Assembly: GCA_026415415.1 (NCBI GenBank)
Contig: JAOAHE010000011.1
Location: 1 to 39,066 of the forward strand
From: Thermodesulfovibrionales bacterium
GTDB lineage: Bacteria > Nitrospirota > Thermodesulfovibrionia > Thermodesulfovibrionales > Dissulfurispiraceae
DNA: 39,066 nucleotides
Direction: 5' to 3'
Shown here: in pieces, positions 16,843 through 25,598 of the stretch
How the letters are laid out: each line of letters opens with the position of its first letter
How positions within the stretch are numbered: position 1 is the first letter of the stretch
Made by a program: the position numbers and the translations under genes
Notes under the pieces: model-generated
The model's database searches: none
Seen by the model: the letters and a program-made list of their open reading frames with translations, nothing else
Told to the model about the DNA's origin: nothing

Positions 16843-18126
16843 CTAAAGCTTTTTTAATACTTCATAAGCCCTGTCAATCGTTTTTGATAAGTCTTTCTCT
16901 GAGTGAGCAGTACTTATAAAGCCTGCTTCAAACTGAGAAGGAGCTAAATATACCCCTTTATTGAGCATGCCCAAAAAGAATTTAGCATACAATTGAGTAT
17001 TAGCTTTTTTTGCTGTCTCATAGTCATAGACTTCTGTATCAGTAAAGTATGAGCAAAACATTGTCCCTATTCTATAAAACCTCGTTTTCTTCCCTGACTT
17101 AAGAGATATTTCTTTGAAGCCTTCTTCAAGATATCTCATTTTTGATTCAAGCTTTTCGTATATACCTTTCTTTGATAAGATCTTAAGAGTCTCAATGCCT
17201 GCTGTAACAGCTAAAGGGTTACCAGAAAGAGTACCTGCTTGATACACAGGTCCCTCAGGGGCTACTAATGACATAATCTCCCTTTTGCCTCCATAAGCTC
17301 CAACTGGCAAGCCACCTCCAATAACCTTACCTAAGCAAGTAAGATCAGGTTTTATTTTAAAAAATTCTTGAGCTCCTCCTTTTGACACTCTAAAACCTGT
17401 CATTACTTCATCAAAGATAAGAACAATATCAAATTTAAGAGTTTCTTCTCTAAGAACATGAAGAAATTCCGAAGAGGGAAGAATACATCCCATGTTACCA
17501 ACTACTGGCTCGACAATAACGCAGGCTATGGATTGAGCCTCTTTTTGTAAGGTTTTTTTGAAAAGATCTATGTTATTGAAAGGTAAAGTTATAGTGTCTT
17601 GAGCAAAAGACTGAGGAACTCCTGCACTATCCGGTATTCCAAAGGTTGCAGCCCCAGAGCCAGCCTTTACAAGAAGCGCATCAAAATGGCCATGATAGCA
17701 ACCTTCAAATTTTACTATTTTATCTCTTTTAGTAAAACCTCGAGCTAACCTAATAGCGCTCATAGTTGCTTCAGTGCCTGAATTTACAAGCCTTACTTTT
17801 TCAATATTTGGGAAAAACTTGATAATTAATTTAGCTAACTCTATCTCCAACTGCGTTGGTGCACCATAACTTGTCCCATTTTCCGCAGCTTTTTCAATCG
17901 CCTTAATAACTATTGGATGAGCATGTCCCAATATCATAGGTCCCCATGAGAGTACATAATCTATAAACTCATTTCCATCAACATCGTAAATTTTTGAGCC
18001 CTTAGCACTCTTTATAAAAAGTGGTGACCCCCCCACAGCCTTAAAAGCCCTAACAGGACTATTAACGCCACCTGGCATTAGTTGAAGAGCTTGTTTGTAA
18101 AGTGTTTTAGACTTTGTGATTTTCAT
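16843..18126 (-). CDS. hemL: Glutamate-1-semialdehyde 2,1-aminomutase
   Basis: A 427-residue PLP enzyme of the C5 route to 5-aminolevulinate and thus to heme, siroheme, B12 and other tetrapyrroles. PGGVNSPVRAF near the start, FEGCYHGHFDALLVKAGSG, IFDEVMTGFR (Asp239 for PLP) and CLGKVIGGGLPVGAYGG with the Schiff-base Lys267 are all intact, and the length is the family's normal one. A strong ribosome site (AAAGGAG) precedes the ATG. It begins 23 bases after the hybrid kinase gene and is probably co-transcribed with it, which is unusual company for hemL. Confidence 0.97.
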   Translation of the reverse strand: MKITKSKTLYKQALQLMPGGVNSPVRAFKAVGGSPLFIKSAKGSKIYDVDGNEFIDYVLSWGPMILGHAHPIVIKAIEKAAENGTSYGAPTQLEIELAKLIIKFFPNIEKVRLVNSGTEATMSAIRLARGFTKRDKIVKFEGCYHGHFDALLVKAGSGAATFGIPDSAGVPQSFAQDTITLPFNNIDLFKKTLQKEAQSIACVIVEPVVGNMGCILPSSEFLHVLREETLKFDIVLIFDEVMTGFRVSKGGAQEFFKIKPDLTCLGKVIGGGLPVGAYGGKREIMSLVAPEGPVYQAGTLSGNPLAVTAGIETLKILSKKGIYEKLESKMRYLEEGFKEISLKSGKKTRFYRIGTMFCSYFTDTEVYDYETAKKANTQLYAKFFLGMLNKGVYLAPSQFEAGFISTAHSEKDLSKTIDRAYEVLKKL

Positions 18127-18149
18127 TTAATTCTCCTTTAAAAGTTTTA

Positions 18150-20495
18150 TTATATTTCTTCGTTCACTATTTTTAATAAATAAGGCTTTAATTTTTCAAT
18201 CTCATGAATCAATTCAGATAAAACCTCTTCCGCTTTAGTCAAATCGTCTTTTTTTGCGAGGAGTTCAAGCTTTTCAACAGCCCTTTGGGATGGTTTAGCC
18301 GAAAAGTTACCTATAGCACCTTTGAATGTATGACATGCTCTTTCTAATTTATTGCTATCTTTTTGCCTTATAGCAACTTCTATAGCAGTAATATAATTCT
18401 GAATTTCTCTCATAAAAAGTATAGCTATCTCCCTTAAAAGCTTTTTGTTCCCCTGAAGATTAGATAAAGCAGTAGGTATATCTAAAATCTCCTCCTGTTT
18501 TTCTTCTTTTTGAGGAAATTTTTCAACTAATCTATAGATACTGTTGAAAAGTTCTTCTCTATCTATAGGTTTAGATATATAATCGTCCATACCTGCCTGC
18601 AGACACCTTTCTCTGTCACCTTTTGAGGCAAGAGCAGTCATGGCTATAATTGGGGTATATCTTCTACCTTCTGCCTCTTTTCTTCTTATTAGTGCTGTGG
18701 CTTCAAAACCATCCATTACAGGCATCTGCACATCCATCAGAATAATATCAAACTCCTCTCTATCAAAGGCTATAACGGCTTCTGAACCATTAGCAGCGAT
18801 TTTAACTTTATGTCCCTCATTTATAAGAAAAGACATAACAAGATATTGATTCACAGGGTTATCTTCAACTAATAAAATCTTAAGATCTTTAATATCTTGT
18901 TTAGTCCTGAAAGGTTTTATTATCTTAGTCTTGCTATGGAAATATTGAGGTTTTGGATGAATAACATTGACAATCTTATTGAAAACATCAGATTTTTTAA
19001 CTGGCTTCATCAGATAATCAGAGATACCAATTTCTCTGAAATAGGCATGGTCATATCTTATATCTTCTGAATATAGCATTACAATGTTTATCTTATTGAA
19101 AAGAGGGTTTTTCTTTATCTCCGAGACAATAGCAAAAATATCCACTTCAGGTAAAAAGGCATTTAGAAATAGTATTCTATAAGGCTTATTTAAAGCTACT
19201 GCTTTGAACATCTCATCTATAATGGAAGAGCCGATCTGGACTGTCATAGGTCTAATACCAAAACTTCTAATAATCTCTGCCAGATTATCTCTATCCATCT
19301 CATTTGAGTCCGCAATAAGTATTCGCAGATCTTTTAAATTGGAAATACAATCAAGAGCATAGTCTTCCTCTTGGCATACTCCAAACTGAGCAGTAAAATT
19401 AAAGACGTTGCCACTGCCTTCTCCTTGCTCTATCCAAAAATTCCCTCCCATTAATTTTACAATGCCAATAGATAAGCTTAATCCTAACCCCCCTAAATTT
19501 TTATTAACAAGATCATTTTCTTGAGAGAAAGGCTCCAAAATTCTTTCAAACTTATTTTCAGGTATTATTCTTGCGCTGTCTTTTATAGAAAAATGTAAAG
19601 CACAGTCTGAGATAAGAGATGATAAAGCAGAATACCATGAGTCAAAGGATTTAAGGTTTTGCGATGGAAAATTTACATCCCGCATAGATACATTATTTAA
19701 GGTATCAGGAATGATATTTTTGATGTTTAAGACTACTTCACCTTGGTTACTAAACTTAATAGCATTAGTCAGAAGATTGAGCAAAACACGCTTTAGCCTA
19801 TTAACATCACCTATTAAGTATTCGGGGACATCTTTGTCTACATAACAGAGTAGTACTACACCATTTTTTCTGGCACTGATACTCACCGAATCAATTACAG
19901 AATCTATACAATCCATAAACCTAAATTTCTTGAAATCAAGTCTAAGTCTACCCGATTCAATATCAGAAAAATCAAGTATATCATTTACAAGAGATAGTAA
20001 AGTCTCAGCAGAATTCTGTAACATACAAAGATACTCAATCTGTAGAGAAGTAAGTCCGGTTTTCAATAAAAGTTCAGACATCCCGATAATACCAGTTATG
20101 GGTGTTCTAATCTCATGGCTTATCTTAGCCAGAAAATCAGATTTTATTTGTTCAATTGTATAATAGTTGTCAGTCTCACAGTTTGTAGTACTATTTAGAG
20201 CATGTCCCTCAAATATTAAAACCTCTTGATCATCTAAGATAAGTGGGTAAATTGAAAGATTAAGTAATAATTGTTCTTTGTTTCTTTTAATAACAAATAT
20301 TTGTTTTGAAATAGATTTAGTTCTGATTGGCAGATCAAATTTTGAGTCTTCAAAGAAATCTCCTATCTGTTTACCTATTAGCTCTTTGTCTTCATACCCT
20401 ATAAGCTCACTTACAGCTTTATTGGCAAAGCAAATCTTTCCTTTGGAATTAGTAATAATGAAAAGCTCATTCTTCAACCTATTTGTCTGTTTCAT
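18150..20495 (-). CDS. Hybrid sensor histidine kinase (PAS-HisKA-HATPase-REC-REC-HPt)
   Basis: A 781-residue protein without membrane segments. Order: PAS (about 8–105); HisKA with FLAKISHEIRTPITG (phospho-accepting His127); HATPase with N-box LLNLLTNAIKFS (238–249) and G2-like GGLGLSLSI; a receiver at 390–512; a second receiver at 538–660 with LMDVQMPVMDG (Asp588); and an HPt domain with ACHTFKGAIGNF (His722). Two parts are damaged. The G1 box, normally D-x-G-x-G, reads DSARII (306–311), and the first receiver has Asn445 where the phosphorylated Asp should be. ATP binding may therefore be weakened, and receiver 1 is probably a pseudo-receiver. It follows the GGDEF regulator by 12 bases. Confidence 0.9.
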   Translation of the reverse strand: MKQTNRLKNELFIITNSKGKICFANKAVSELIGYEDKELIGKQIGDFFEDSKFDLPIRTKSISKQIFVIKRNKEQLLLNLSIYPLILDDQEVLIFEGHALNSTTNCETDNYYTIEQIKSDFLAKISHEIRTPITGIIGMSELLLKTGLTSLQIEYLCMLQNSAETLLSLVNDILDFSDIESGRLRLDFKKFRFMDCIDSVIDSVSISARKNGVVLLCYVDKDVPEYLIGDVNRLKRVLLNLLTNAIKFSNQGEVVLNIKNIIPDTLNNVSMRDVNFPSQNLKSFDSWYSALSSLISDCALHFSIKDSARIIPENKFERILEPFSQENDLVNKNLGGLGLSLSIGIVKLMGGNFWIEQGEGSGNVFNFTAQFGVCQEEDYALDCISNLKDLRILIADSNEMDRDNLAEIIRSFGIRPMTVQIGSSIIDEMFKAVALNKPYRILFLNAFLPEVDIFAIVSEIKKNPLFNKINIVMLYSEDIRYDHAYFREIGISDYLMKPVKKSDVFNKIVNVIHPKPQYFHSKTKIIKPFRTKQDIKDLKILLVEDNPVNQYLVMSFLINEGHKVKIAANGSEAVIAFDREEFDIILMDVQMPVMDGFEATALIRRKEAEGRRYTPIIAMTALASKGDRERCLQAGMDDYISKPIDREELFNSIYRLVEKFPQKEEKQEEILDIPTALSNLQGNKKLLREIAILFMREIQNYITAIEVAIRQKDSNKLERACHTFKGAIGNFSAKPSQRAVEKLELLAKKDDLTKAEEVLSELIHEIEKLKPYLLKIVNEEI

Positions 20496-20507
20496 CTTGA
20501 GATGTAA

Positions 20508-21428
20508 CTAATTTTTAATAGGTCTTGCTTTCTCTACCCTATTTCTTCCCTTTTGCTTTGCTATATAGAGAGCTTCATCAGCTGAATTTACGAGGGTTAT
20601 AGCACTTAACTCTTCCTGAGGAGACATTGAAGAAATACCAAAACTCATAGTAACTTTTATCAAACCCTTAGGGGTCTCTATTGGAAAAGACTCAATTATT
20701 TTTCTAATTCTTTCTGCGATCTTGAAGGTATTATCTATATTACAACCAGGAAGAATTATTAAAAATTCTTCTCCACCATATCTACCTACACCACTATATA
20801 TCCTCAAAGAGCCTTTTATTCTCTTTACTACCTCCCGTAATACAATATCTCCTGTAATATGACCATATTTATCATTAATAAGCTTAAAGTGATCTATATC
20901 AGACATTATTATTCCTAAATGTTCTCTTACTCTTTTGCTTCTGTTGATCTCCATTTCAAGCATCTCCCAGATAGTGATCCTATTCCAAGCACCAGTAAGA
21001 CTATCCCGAGCGGCTAAATCTCTAAGTACCTCACGAGTAGCAATTAGTTCTTCATGAAGATTTATAATTCTCTGTCCTACTCTAAGCCTAACCTTAAGTT
21101 CATCAGGATTAAACGGTTTTAAGATGTAATCATCTGCTCCTGATTCCAAACCTGTTATTATATCTTTTATATCATTCTTAACTGTCAGCAAGATTATATA
21201 TATATAAGGTTCTTTATTTAGCTGTCTAATTGCTTTACACACCTCAATTCCATCCATTTCAGGCATAAGCCAGTCTAAAATGGCAAGCTTAGGGGAATTG
21301 TTTAAACTTAAAACATCAAGAGCCTCTTTTCCATTTTTAGCTAAAATTACTTCATAACCACTATCAGTTAAGATAGACTCAAGAATTTTTAACGATACAG
21401 GGTCATCTTCTGCTACTAATATCTTCAT
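20508..21428 (-). CDS. Response regulator with GGDEF output (diguanylate cyclase)
   Basis: A 306-residue protein. The receiver at 1–120 has acidic residues at 7–9, phospho-acceptor Asp52 in AILDWLMPEMDG, and Lys104. A short helical linker leads to a GGDEF domain (about 140–302) with DSLTGAWNR, SDIDHFKLINDKYGH and an intact GRYGGEEF active site (GGEEF at 218–222), so it should make cyclic di-GMP from GTP. The RxxD inhibitory site expected five residues before GGEEF is absent (RIYS), so no product feedback by that route. It is directly upstream of the hybrid kinase, its likely phosphate source, and 51 bases downstream of the AOR gene. Confidence 0.93.
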   Translation of the reverse strand: MKILVAEDDPVSLKILESILTDSGYEVILAKNGKEALDVLSLNNSPKLAILDWLMPEMDGIEVCKAIRQLNKEPYIYIILLTVKNDIKDIITGLESGADDYILKPFNPDELKVRLRVGQRIINLHEELIATREVLRDLAARDSLTGAWNRITIWEMLEMEINRSKRVREHLGIIMSDIDHFKLINDKYGHITGDIVLREVVKRIKGSLRIYSGVGRYGGEEFLIILPGCNIDNTFKIAERIRKIIESFPIETPKGLIKVTMSFGISSMSPQEELSAITLVNSADEALYIAKQKGRNRVEKARPIKN

Positions 21429-21479
21429 TTATAAGTGTCTTTTCATTTTTAAACAATAATTCTAATACAAAGTTAGAAC

Positions 21480-23177
21480 CTATTTTATATCTCTAATTTT
21501 ATAGTAATTTTTTTTAGCTTGCAAAAACTCGTTCCTATCTATTGGCAAAACTTTAACCTTATCATCTGATGAGCCTTCCTCAGTAAAAAACCTCTTTGGT
21601 AAGTCATCATGATATTCATTGAAACCTAAGGACTTATTTAACTGCCTTTCTAAATTACAAATCTTTTCACCTATCTTTAATAACCTTTGTAAATCAAAAT
21701 TAGCACCAGTCACTGCATTAAGTGCTTCACAATACTCGTGAAGAGTTGCAGCTAAAAAAACAAATTTACAAGCAATTAAAGAGTCTATAACAGCGTTAAG
21801 GTCTTCAGAAATTTTTATTATACGGGCTTTCCCCTCAAAAGAAAATCTATCTGTAGAGATAGGTTTTCTCAGAATTTCATGGCTGATTGGGTATGCTCTT
21901 AAGTGACAACCTCCTCTGCTGGAAGTGGCATAAGCTAAAGCAAGTCCGTAAGCACCTCTTGGATCATAAGCGGGCAACTCTAATCCTTTTACTGATATAC
22001 TTAGCTCAGGACAACCAACTGATTGAGCATATCTCAAAGAGCCCTCTGCCAAAGCATCTCCAATTCCATTCCGCAGACAGATATTTATCAAAGTTTTTTT
22101 AATATCGTCGGGGTTGGTTCTTAAAGAGTTTATCTCCGAAAAACAAGCAATCGTTGAAGCAGCACTGATTGTATCAATACCATAATCATTACATATCTCG
22201 TTTGCTTCAATAATAGTTGAAAGATCGCTACAGTTATTAAGGGCCCCAAAATGTGACAGAGTTTCATACTCAGGTATTTTTATACCATTAGTCCCAATTT
22301 TTTTACAGAGGATAGGGCACCCTGAACACCCCGTTTTTTTATATTTAAAAGTTTTTTTGAGTCTATATGCTGAATAGTTATATGAGTAAGGAAAATAAGT
22401 TTTGCGAAAATTATCAGTTGGTTCAAGTCTTCTTGCGTGTATTAAATCTACGAAAGCGGCTGTGCCAAACTCAGATATCCCAAACTCACCAAAAATAGCC
22501 GGAGATGCCCTAAGTAATCTAATTATTTTTGAGTTAACATTTTTTAATCTTTTTAAGTCAGAAATAATAACTTCTTTATCACCCCAAATAAAGATTCCCT
22601 TCAGTTTTTTAGCTCCTAATACTGCACCTAAGCCTCCTCTGCCTGCACAGTAATAACCATCAATAACTATAGATGAAAATTTTACTTTTTTCTCTCCAGC
22701 AATACCTATCCCAGCAAAACTAAAACCCTTTTCTTTTAAAGGAATTAATTCTGAAATATTTTTACCCTCTAATTTTCTTGCATCGAGGATATTTACTTCG
22801 TCATTTTTAATCTCTATGATAACCCAAGTTTTAGAGATACCAAATATTTTGATAAAATCATAGCCGGCTTTCTTTAAGGATTTACCAAAATGCCCACCTA
22901 CTGAACTATCAAATATAGTACCTGTCAAAGGTGATTTTGTTATTACCGATGACCTTCCTGACGTTATAGCTGCTGTAGCAGTAAGCGGTCCTGTAGCAAA
23001 AATAATTGGAATCTCAGGTGAATCATATTCATACTTTATATAATCAGACATTAAAGAAACTCCAATACCTCTTCCTCCAATAAATTGCTCATACTGATCA
23101 GAGGATATTTTTTGCATAAATATTTCCGATTTTGATAAATTTATTACTAAGCCTTTGCCTGTGTAGCCTCTCATCAT
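21480..23177 (-). CDS. Aldehyde:ferredoxin oxidoreductase family protein (tungsten-bispterin)
   Basis: A protein of 565 residues from ATG 23177 (ATG 23216 adds 13). It starts MMRGYTGKGLVINLS, the usual AOR beginning, which is why I prefer the inner start; neither start has a clear ribosome site. ATGPLTATAAITSGRSSV, SSVGGHFGKSLKKAGYD and GAVLGAKKLKGI mark the N-terminal pterin-binding domain. CSGCPILC and a distal Cys (Cys297, 300, 304 and 483 counted from 23216) match the [4Fe-4S] ligands. PAYDPRGAYGLALAYATSSR is the family signature before the second pterin site. AORs oxidise aldehydes to acids with ferredoxin, or run in reverse; the substrate here is unknown. It heads the minus-strand run ending in hemL. 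Confidence 0.9.
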   Translation of the reverse strand: MMRGYTGKGLVINLSKSEIFMQKISSDQYEQFIGGRGIGVSLMSDYIKYEYDSPEIPIIFATGPLTATAAITSGRSSVITKSPLTGTIFDSSVGGHFGKSLKKAGYDFIKIFGISKTWVIIEIKNDEVNILDARKLEGKNISELIPLKEKGFSFAGIGIAGEKKVKFSSIVIDGYYCAGRGGLGAVLGAKKLKGIFIWGDKEVIISDLKRLKNVNSKIIRLLRASPAIFGEFGISEFGTAAFVDLIHARRLEPTDNFRKTYFPYSYNYSAYRLKKTFKYKKTGCSGCPILCKKIGTNGIKIPEYETLSHFGALNNCSDLSTIIEANEICNDYGIDTISAASTIACFSEINSLRTNPDDIKKTLINICLRNGIGDALAEGSLRYAQSVGCPELSISVKGLELPAYDPRGAYGLALAYATSSRGGCHLRAYPISHEILRKPISTDRFSFEGKARIIKISEDLNAVIDSLIACKFVFLAATLHEYCEALNAVTGANFDLQRLLKIGEKICNLERQLNKSLGFNEYHDDLPKRFFTEEGSSDDKVKVLPIDRNEFLQAKKNYYKIRDIK

Positions 23178-23216
23178 ACGATAATACAAATCGGAATTTA
23201 TATAACATTTTATCAA

Positions 23217-23596
23217 CTTTTGATTATTTTGGCTATTGTCTAAAATAATAGAAAAGAATATACTGTTAGATACTTATTGTATCTAAACCCCCATTTTTAA
23301 ACTTACAAAATAGATTATCGTATAATTGGAAAGGATTTCTTCAAGAGAAAATTTAAGATTGTTAGATCTTTCACGACTTCACCAAATAAATCTTTCTTTG
23401 ATAACGAAAGTCACTTAAAGATAAGCATCATTAAACAATATAAAGGTAAAATTTAAATATATATTATATTCATTGAGTTTTCAGATATTTACACTTATTG
23501 TGTCTTACTATATAAAATAAAAGTAGCTTTACATAAATTTCTTGAACATATTTGCTTAAGCTTAATAATATAAAAAATCATATCTTTTAATAAGTT
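23217..23596. other. Divergent intergenic region between AOR and thioesterase genes
   Basis: This 380-base stretch must hold the promoters of the AOR run (minus) and the thioesterase run (plus). Visible structure: the inverted repeat at 23266–23286, and a weak CTTTC/GAAAG hairpin near 23391–23409. No gene is supported in it. Confidence 0.45.
23266..23286. promoter_or_regulatory. Perfect inverted repeat upstream of the AOR gene (possible operator)
   Basis: TTAGATAC (23266–23273) and GTATCTAA (23279–23286) are perfect 8-base inverted repeats with a 5-base spacer, about 90 bases before the preferred AOR start. On the minus strand a TTGTAA hexamer lies 17 bases before TAGATA, which is part of the repeat, so a bound regulator would cover the possible -10 box. 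The regulator is unknown. Confidence 0.35.
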
Positions 23597-24037
23597 TTGG
23601 AAAATTCAAATAAAATCAAGGAGGTAGTTCTGGATAGGATAAGACGTATCGTAGAAAATGATAAAATATTTAGCTTATTTTCAATGGAGCTTATAAATGC
23701 TCATGAAGGTTATGCTTTATTAAGTGCTGAGGTAAAGGAAGACTTTTTAAATGCTCACAAGATCGCACATGGTGCCATGATTTTTGCCATATTAGATGTT
23801 GCTTTTGCGATTGCTGTAAACTCCATCACTGATGCTGTTGGCATTCAATGGAGTTTTAATATGTTTCGCTCGGCTTCCTTAGGAGATAAAATTATAGCAG
23901 AAGCAAAAACTATACATAGGGGAAAAAACTTACTTGTTGTAGACTTTACCGCAAAAAGTTTAAAGACACAGAGATTATTGGCACAAGGAATGGCAACCGC
24001 TATGCCTTTGCCTATCGACAGGAAAGCAACGCAATAG
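23597..24037 (+). CDS. PaaI-type hotdog-fold thioesterase
   Basis: A 146-residue acyl-CoA thioesterase-like protein. NAHKIAHGAMIFAILDVAFA (52–71) corresponds to the family's conserved HGG and Asp region, with the second glycine replaced by alanine. The rest follows the usual hotdog pattern to GMATAMPLP. PaaI proteins hydrolyse aromatic or other acyl-CoAs to rescue CoA; the substrate here is unknown. The frame starts at TTG 23597, which lacks a ribosome site. A perfect AAGGAGGT lies inside the frame at 23618–23625, 4–5 bases before an in-frame CTG (23630); starting there gives a 135-residue protein that begins where relatives do. The true start is therefore uncertain. Confidence 0.8.
   Translation: MENSNKIKEVVLDRIRRIVENDKIFSLFSMELINAHEGYALLSAEVKEDFLNAHKIAHGAMIFAILDVAFAIAVNSITDAVGIQWSFNMFRSASLGDKIIAEAKTIHRGKNLLVVDFTAKSLKTQRLLAQGMATAMPLPIDRKATQ
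23618..23625 (+). promoter_or_regulatory. Strong Shine-Dalgarno inside the thioesterase frame
   Basis: AAGGAGGT is the full anti-16S complement. The only in-frame start-like codon at suitable distance is CTG at 23630. It could define a rare CTG start, or be a chance reading of Lys-Glu-Val codons. Confidence 0.4.
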
Positions 24038-24059
24038 AGATAAAATATAAACAATACAT

Positions 24060-24983
24060 ATGATTAAGCTGATTTCTCCTGTAGATAATGACATAGGTAA
24101 AAGACTTGATGTTTTTTTAGCTGAAAAAACTGGTATTACCCGTTCTCAAATACAAAAGATTATTAAAGAAGGAAATGTTTTAGTTAATAACTGCTTAAGT
24201 TTTCAAAACTATAAAGTTAAGCTTGGTGATGTTATTAGATTAACTAAAAAAGAAGAAGAAAGAAAAGATACACTAAAACCCCAAGATATCCCAATCGAGA
24301 TACTGTATCAAGATGACCATATTATCGTGGTTAACAAACCATCTAAGATGGTTGTTTATCCCTCTTATGGGCATCCTGATAGCACGTTGCTTAATGCTGT
24401 TTATTTTCATACTGGACGCCTTCCCTCAGTTGGATCTCCCCTCAGAAAAGGTGTTGTTCATAGGCTTGACAAAGATACTACTGGAGTTATTGTAATCGCT
24501 ATTGATGATAGTTCATATTATAATTTAGTAGAGCAATTCAGAAGTCGTATTATAAAAAGGAAATACATAGCCCTTGTTTATGGTAATTTAAAAGATGAGT
24601 CGGGAAAAATAGAGCAAAAAATTGGCAGATCCTCTGTAAATAGAAAAAAAATGACAGTTAAAGCTAAAATAGGTAAAGAAGCAGTTACTCACTGGAAAGT
24701 GATTTCAAGATTTAAACAGGCAACACTAATAGAGGTAACCTTAGGAACTGGTAGGACTCATCAAATAAGGGTGCATTTTTCCTCCATCGGACATCCAGTT
24801 TTAGGAGATAGTCTCTATGGCAGAAAAACACTTCTTACAATAGAGAGGAAAGCAATAAATTTTCCAAGGCAGATGTTACACGCTCAAACCTTAGGGTTTA
24901 AACATCCAGTAAAGGATATTTATATGGAATTTACATGTCCTATACCCGATGATTTCGTTGACTCTATAAAAAAGCTTACTTAA
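24060..24983 (+). CDS. rluD: RluA-family 23S rRNA pseudouridine synthase (RluD-like)
   Basis: A 307-residue enzyme. The N-terminal S4 RNA-binding domain (about 12–65, KRLDVFLAEKTGITRSQIQK) is followed by the RluA catalytic domain with VVHRLDKDTTGV; Asp137 is the catalytic aspartate that attacks the target uridine. GTGRTHQIRVHFSSIGHPVL is the second family signature. An S4 domain plus this length fits RluD, which modifies helix 69 of 23S rRNA, but RluC-like specificity cannot be excluded. It begins 22 bases after the thioesterase gene, with only a weak ribosome site. Confidence 0.9.
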   Translation: MIKLISPVDNDIGKRLDVFLAEKTGITRSQIQKIIKEGNVLVNNCLSFQNYKVKLGDVIRLTKKEEERKDTLKPQDIPIEILYQDDHIIVVNKPSKMVVYPSYGHPDSTLLNAVYFHTGRLPSVGSPLRKGVVHRLDKDTTGVIVIAIDDSSYYNLVEQFRSRIIKRKYIALVYGNLKDESGKIEQKIGRSSVNRKKMTVKAKIGKEAVTHWKVISRFKQATLIEVTLGTGRTHQIRVHFSSIGHPVLGDSLYGRKTLLTIERKAINFPRQMLHAQTLGFKHPVKDIYMEFTCPIPDDFVDSIKKLT

Positions 24984-24997
24984 TAGGGAGATCAAAC

Positions 24998-25516
24998 ATG
25001 CTCGATATTCTTAAAAAGCGAAGAAGTATTAGAAACTATTTAAAGAAGGAAGTTGAAGATGATAAATTAATGGAGATCCTTAAGGCTGCTATGTATGCAC
25101 CTACTGCAAAAAATCTAAGACCTTGGGAGTTTATTGTTGTTAAAGATGAAAAGACAAAAGAGCTGTTTTCAATGGCTACACGATACTCTGGATTTTCTAA
25201 AAATGCTCCTGTCGTTATAGTAATCTGTTATGATACAAAAAAGGGCAACAGGTTTAAAGAAGACTGCGCAATTTGTGCTCAAAACATATATCTTGAAGCC
25301 ATAAATCAAGGGTTAGGCACCTGCTACATACAGATAGCAGAAGGAACAGAAGGTTCTGTTGGAGAACCAGAGGCTTTTATAAAAAAAATCTTAGATATAC
25401 CAGACGCTTATAGGGTATTATGCTTAATGCCAATAGGTTATCCAGAAAAATATCCTGAAGAATACGAGTGTAGTGTAGTTTTTAATAAAGATAAGATTCA
25501 TTATGAGAGATTTTAA
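24998..25516 (+). CDS. Nitroreductase-family FMN protein
   Basis: A 172-residue flavoprotein. RRSIRNYLKKEVEDDKLMEI (8–27) and the PTAKNLRPWEFIVV segment form the FMN-binding N-terminus. The central AICAQNIYLEAINQGLGTCY and the final LMPIGYPE motif are standard for the family. These enzymes reduce nitro groups, quinones or other small electron acceptors with NAD(P)H, or serve in cofactor metabolism; the substrate cannot be read. The length is at the short end of the family. GGGAG precedes the ATG, which is 14 bases after the pseudouridine synthase gene, so both are in one transcript. Confidence 0.88.
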   Translation: MLDILKKRRSIRNYLKKEVEDDKLMEILKAAMYAPTAKNLRPWEFIVVKDEKTKELFSMATRYSGFSKNAPVVIVICYDTKKGNRFKEDCAICAQNIYLEAINQGLGTCYIQIAEGTEGSVGEPEAFIKKILDIPDAYRVLCLMPIGYPEKYPEEYECSVVFNKDKIHYERF

Positions 25517-25598
25517 TCTTACTACTTAAATAATTAAAAAAGGATTTAGTATAATAACTATAAGAAGTATTTTTAGCTATTAAAAAGCATCTCTATTC

